DNA of 64,000 nucleotides from Anaerostipes sp. 992a. Lineage in GTDB: Bacteria; Bacillota; Clostridia; Lachnospirales; Lachnospiraceae. Position numbers and translations under genes: made by a program. Positions 60,830 to 64,000 of this stretch are shown here, piece after piece (position 1 is the stretch's first letter; each line of letters opens with the position of its first letter). The notes under the pieces are model-generated. The model saw only the letters and a list, made by a program, of their open reading frames with translations. It was not told the DNA's origin and ran no database searches. The stretch covers positions 344,001-408,000 of the forward strand of contig NZ_MJIG01000003.1 of NCBI RefSeq assembly GCF_001940245.1, read 5' to 3'.

Positions 60830-61678
60830 ATGAAGCATTTTCTAGTAGCAACCAATAAAGATAAAGATATCGACCTTCGCATTACACACGAGATACAAAA
60901 ATATTTGGAGAAACGCGGTGCGGATATTTTTGTTGTTCCCGATGTGTATCAAAGTGGAATTAATAAGGATACACTTCCGGACAATATCGAGTGTGCCATT
61001 GCCCTTGGCGGTGATGGTACGATCTTGCAAATGTCAAGATGCTTAAGAGAAAGTGACATACCGGTTCTGGGTGTAAATCTTGGAAATCTGGGATTTTTAG
61101 CAGAGATTGAGGTCAACGAGATTGAAAGAATGTTGGAGTGCCTGTTAGCAGATGACTATCGAATTGAGAACCGGATGATGCTCCAGGGACAGGTTCTGAG
61201 AGGAGAGCAGATTCTGGGAGAGGAGTTTGCATTAAACGATATTGTCATCGGACGAAGCGGCTTTTCCAGAATTATTTCCCTTAATGTCTATGTCAATGGA
61301 CATTTGTTAGACAACTACCATGCAGATGGTATTATTCTGGCGACTCCTACCGGTTCTACTGGATATAATCTATCAGCAGGAGGGCCGATCATTAATCCGG
61401 TTTCAAAGATGATTGTTGTAACTCCAATTTGCGCCCATGCAATTCAATCCAAAAGCATTATTCTGGATAAAGATGATAAAATTTCCATAAAGGTGCAGAA
61501 AGTCAGAAAGACTCAGTTGGAAGAAGCATTTGCAACGTTTGATGGACAAAAAGGAATTCAGCTGTCTTCTCATGATATTGTAAACATTGAGACAGCACAG
61601 CAGGTTACCAAACTGATCAAGATTACGGACCATAGCTTTTATGATATTTTAAAAAGAAAAATTGGAAAAATGCGATAA
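60830..61678 (+). CDS. nadK: NAD kinase
   Basis: The 282-residue kinase makes NADP. The catalytic GGDGT is in ALGGDGTILQ, followed by VNLGNLGFLAEIE, NDIVIGR and the substrate-binding TPTGSTGYNLSAGGPI. The length is standard. It lies 20 bases after the tlyA gene, with AAGAGG before the ATG. Confidence 0.97.
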   Translation: MKHFLVATNKDKDIDLRITHEIQKYLEKRGADIFVVPDVYQSGINKDTLPDNIECAIALGGDGTILQMSRCLRESDIPVLGVNLGNLGFLAEIEVNEIERMLECLLADDYRIENRMMLQGQVLRGEQILGEEFALNDIVIGRSGFSRIISLNVYVNGHLLDNYHADGIILATPTGSTGYNLSAGGPIINPVSKMIVVTPICAHAIQSKSIILDKDDKISIKVQKVRKTQLEEAFATFDGQKGIQLSSHDIVNIETAQQVTKLIKITDHSFYDILKRKIGKMR

Positions 61679-61690
61679 GGAGGCAGCTTT

Positions 61691-62140
61691 GTGAAGGCAA
61701 AACGTCAGGAAAAAATTATTGAGATTATAGAAGAGTATGATATCGAGACACAGGATGAATTAGCAGAAAAATTACAGGAAGCTGGATTCCGTACGACACA
61801 GGCGACTATATCCAGGGATATCCGTGAGATGAAGCTGACAAAGCTTACATTCCCGGATGGCAAGCAGAAGTACATTGCACTGGACAACAGAGATACGGCT
61901 TCTTCAGATAAATACAAACGTATTTTAAAGGATGGAATCACAAGCATTGCGATTTCTGAAAATATACTGGTGCTCCGTACAGTACCAGGTATGGCGATGG
62001 CCTGCGGTGCAGCTCTGGATCATCTGAAATTAAACCAGATCTTAGGCTGTATTGCCGGGGATGATACGATCATGTGCATTGCCCGCAGCAAAGAGATGGC
62101 ACCAGAAGCCAAAAAGATTATTCAAAAACTAATCGGATGA
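61691..62140 (+). CDS. argR: Arginine repressor ArgR
   Basis: The 149-residue protein has the ArgR winged HTH (RQEKIIEIIEEYDIETQDEL, TTQATISRDIREMKLTK) and the C-terminal arginine-binding hexamer domain with TVPGMAMACGAALD and GCIAGDDTIMCIAR. GTG start after AAGGAGG. ArgR upstream of recN is a conserved clostridial and Bacillus arrangement; no arg genes are in the window. Confidence 0.96.
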   Translation: MKAKRQEKIIEIIEEYDIETQDELAEKLQEAGFRTTQATISRDIREMKLTKLTFPDGKQKYIALDNRDTASSDKYKRILKDGITSIAISENILVLRTVPGMAMACGAALDHLKLNQILGCIAGDDTIMCIARSKEMAPEAKKIIQKLIG

Positions 62141-62142
62141 AA

Positions 62143-62176
62143 AAAAGCGTGTTTGACGGTGTTCAAGCACGCTTTT
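62143..62176 (+). terminator. Hairpin between argR and recN
   Basis: AAAAGCGTG (62143-62151) pairs with CACGCTTTT (62168-62176). No longer T-run follows, so it may be a partial terminator. Confidence 0.6.
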
Positions 62177-62195
62177 GAGCAGAGAAAGGAACTAT

Positions 62196-63878
62196 ATGTT
62201 ATTAAACCTACACGTAAAGAATCTTGCACTGATTGATGAGATCGAAGTAGAATTCGGAGATCATTTGAACATTCTGACTGGAGAAACGGGGGCAGGAAAA
62301 TCTATTTTGCTTGGCTCCATGAATGCAGCACTTGGAAATAAAATTTCCAAAGATATGATACGGCCAGGAGAAAGCTATGCGCTGGTAGAGCTTTTATTTC
62401 ACATTGAACAGCCGGAAATTTTAAAAAAATTAGAAGAGCTGGATATAGCGGTAGAAGAAGGAGAAGTGTTGATTTCCAGAAAGATCTTAAATCGACGCAA
62501 TATCTGTAAAGTAAATGGAACAACGGTTACTGTGCCAAAATTAAAAGAGATTGCCAGCATGTTTATTGATATTCACAGTCAACATGAACATCAGTCACTG
62601 CTTCATAAAAATCAACATTTAAAAATACTGGATGAATTTTCTAAAAAAGAATCGCTGGATATTCGTAAACGGATTCAGAAACTGTATGAGCAATATGCGG
62701 ATATAAAGCATACTTTGGAGGAAGACTATAGTGATCAAGAAAAAATAAAGCGGGAGCTGGATTTTGTTTTATATGAAATGAACGAAATTCAGTCTGCCAA
62801 TCTTCAGCCGGGAGAAGACGAAGAGCTGGAAGCACAGTATCGAAAGATGATCAATAGTAAAAAGATTATGGAACATCTGCATGCAGTTTATCATATTACG
62901 GGATATGATGACGCCATGTCAGCGGGAAGCCAGATTGGAAATGCCATGAGAGAAATGGCATCTGCCGGACAATACGATGATGATCTGGCATCTCTAAGTG
63001 AACAGCTAGAAGCGGTAGATGGAATCATCAATGACTTTAATAGAGATCTTTCCAGTTATATGTCCGAAATGGAATTTGATGAGCAGGAATTCTATGAAGT
63101 AGAACAGCGGTTGAATACCATCAATGGGCTAAAGAGCAAATTTGGAGCGACGATAGAAGAAATCTTTGGGTATTACCATGAACTGGAACAAAAGAAGGAA
63201 CGAATATGTAATTTTGAGGAAAATAAAGAAACGCTGTTGGTAAAACTGCAGGAAATCGAAAACGAGCTTCAAGCTGAGTGCGAGAATCTGACTGAGATTC
63301 GTAAAGAACATGCATCTCTATTGTGTCAGAAAATGATAGAAGCACTGAGAGATCTGAATTTCCTGGATGTTCAATTTTGTATGGAATTTTCAAAGTTGCC
63401 GCATTATACGAAAAACGGATGGGACGAAGCAGTCTTTATGATCTCCACCAATCCGGGACTTCCGGTACGTCCGTTAAATGAAGTGGCATCTGGTGGAGAG
63501 CTTTCCAGAATCATGTTGGCGATTAAATCCGTTCTGGCGGATGTAGATCAAGTGGATACGCTGATTTTTGACGAAATTGACAGTGGAATCAGCGGACGCA
63601 CTGCACAGAAAGTCTCAGAAAAAATGGCAGTTATTTCCAAAACCCATCAGGTAATTGCAATTACCCATTTGCCACAGATTGCGGCTATGGCGGATAGTCA
63701 TTATCTGATCGAAAAAAGGGTAGAGGGAGAACATACAAAAACAGTTATGACAGGACTGAATCAGGAGGCATCGGTCGTGGAACTGGCCAGAATTCTTGGT
63801 GGTGTAGAAGTAACCGATGCAGTATTGGAAAGTGCCAAGGAGATGAAGGAACTGGCAAAGCGTACAAAAAAATACTGA
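62196..63878 (+). CDS. recN: DNA repair protein RecN
   Basis: The 560-residue SMC-like ATPase acts at double-strand breaks. Walker A is LTGETGAGKSILLGSM, then two coiled-coil arms, then the signature ASGGELSRIMLAIK and Walker B DTLIFDEIDSGISG. ATG 62196 with GAAAGGA is preferred to an in-frame upstream start. The coiled coils are about 180-330 by composition. A partial gene follows. Confidence 0.96.
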   Translation: MLLNLHVKNLALIDEIEVEFGDHLNILTGETGAGKSILLGSMNAALGNKISKDMIRPGESYALVELLFHIEQPEILKKLEELDIAVEEGEVLISRKILNRRNICKVNGTTVTVPKLKEIASMFIDIHSQHEHQSLLHKNQHLKILDEFSKKESLDIRKRIQKLYEQYADIKHTLEEDYSDQEKIKRELDFVLYEMNEIQSANLQPGEDEELEAQYRKMINSKKIMEHLHAVYHITGYDDAMSAGSQIGNAMREMASAGQYDDDLASLSEQLEAVDGIINDFNRDLSSYMSEMEFDEQEFYEVEQRLNTINGLKSKFGATIEEIFGYYHELEQKKERICNFEENKETLLVKLQEIENELQAECENLTEIRKEHASLLCQKMIEALRDLNFLDVQFCMEFSKLPHYTKNGWDEAVFMISTNPGLPVRPLNEVASGGELSRIMLAIKSVLADVDQVDTLIFDEIDSGISGRTAQKVSEKMAVISKTHQVIAITHLPQIAAMADSHYLIEKRVEGEHTKTVMTGLNQEASVVELARILGGVEVTDAVLESAKEMKELAKRTKKY

Positions 63879-63948
63879 TTGAAATAATCAGAATTTCATA
63901 TACTACGAAAGGATAGATTCCTTAGAAAACAGGATAAGGAGCGTAGAT

Positions 63949-64000
63949 ATGAAAATAATAACAAAATACAGGCTGGGATTATGGGTTCTTTTGTTTTTTA
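63949..64000 (+). CDS. Start of a gene cut by the window edge, probably spoIVB
   Basis: ATG at 63949 after AAGGAG opens a frame reading MKIITKYRLGLWVLLFF, a short basic start and hydrophobic segment, to the window end. In many clostridia and Bacillus recN is followed by spoIVB, a signalling serine peptidase, then spo0A. Only 17 residues are visible, so the identity rests on gene order. Confidence 0.5.
   Translation, partial: MKIITKYRLGLWVLLFF

Overview
The window reads as chromosomal DNA of an anaerobic, spore-forming, moderately AT-rich Firmicute, most likely a gut Lachnospiraceae-type Clostridium relative. The basis is a complete spoIIIA operon, sigK and the start of a spoIVB-like gene, a CIRCE-controlled hrcA-grpE-dnaK-dnaJ operon, a T-box tyrS, Gram-positive housekeeping blocks (yicC-remA-gmk-rpoZ; ireB-ruvX-DUF1292), strong AGGAGG ribosome binding sites and a biotin-dependent Na+ decarboxylase-type cluster. 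Genus-level placement is not possible from sequence inspection alone.

Layout. 1-4.3 kb: yicC end, remA, gmk, rpoZ, uppP, a sigma-70-like protein without region 4, and dgt. 4.3-5.4 kb: a divergent small membrane protein/XRE regulator pair with a palindromic operator, a possible gene remnant and tRNA-Leu(CAA). 5.4-11.8 kb: zinc-finger membrane protein, polA, coaE, walJ-like, ACT protein and UPF0210. 11.6-18.3 kb (minus strand): T-box tyrS and a five-gene carboxyltransferase/biotin carrier/Na+-pump operon. 18.5-31 kb: heat-shock operon, a frameshifted secreted C39 peptidase, prmA-rsmE, cysteine desulfurase-thiI, an HPr-like protein and mtaB. 30.8-37.9 kb: ireB-ruvX-DUF1292-fur-rnj, a ylbF-like gene, an MltG-like stub, trmR-trhP, sigK and yqeG. 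38-50 kb is accessory: two tandem Old-Yellow-Enzyme/FAD reductases with a divergent LysR gene, a chorismate mutase-shikimate kinase fusion, ybaK, two IS607-type elements (one decayed, one with intact TnpB), a tandem cupin and an iron alcohol dehydrogenase. 50-64 kb: efp, a DMT transporter, spoIIIAA-AH, asp23, nusB-xseA-xseB, ispA-tlyA-nadK-argR-recN and a partial gene at the edge.

How parts work together. The desulfurase feeds sulfur to ThiI. TrhP makes and TrmR methylates a wobble uridine modification. HrcA with CIRCE controls the chaperones. The minus-strand carboxylase cluster combines 12S-like, 5S-like and 1.3S-like transcarboxylase subunits with beta and gamma membrane subunits of Na+ pumps.

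The most unusual signals are a three-copy conserved intergenic motif (about 3245, 22105 and 33917) that looks like an undescribed structured RNA element, the decaying IS607 pair with conserved omega-RNA-like ends, and a Shine-Dalgarno sequence apparently separated from its gene by one of them.
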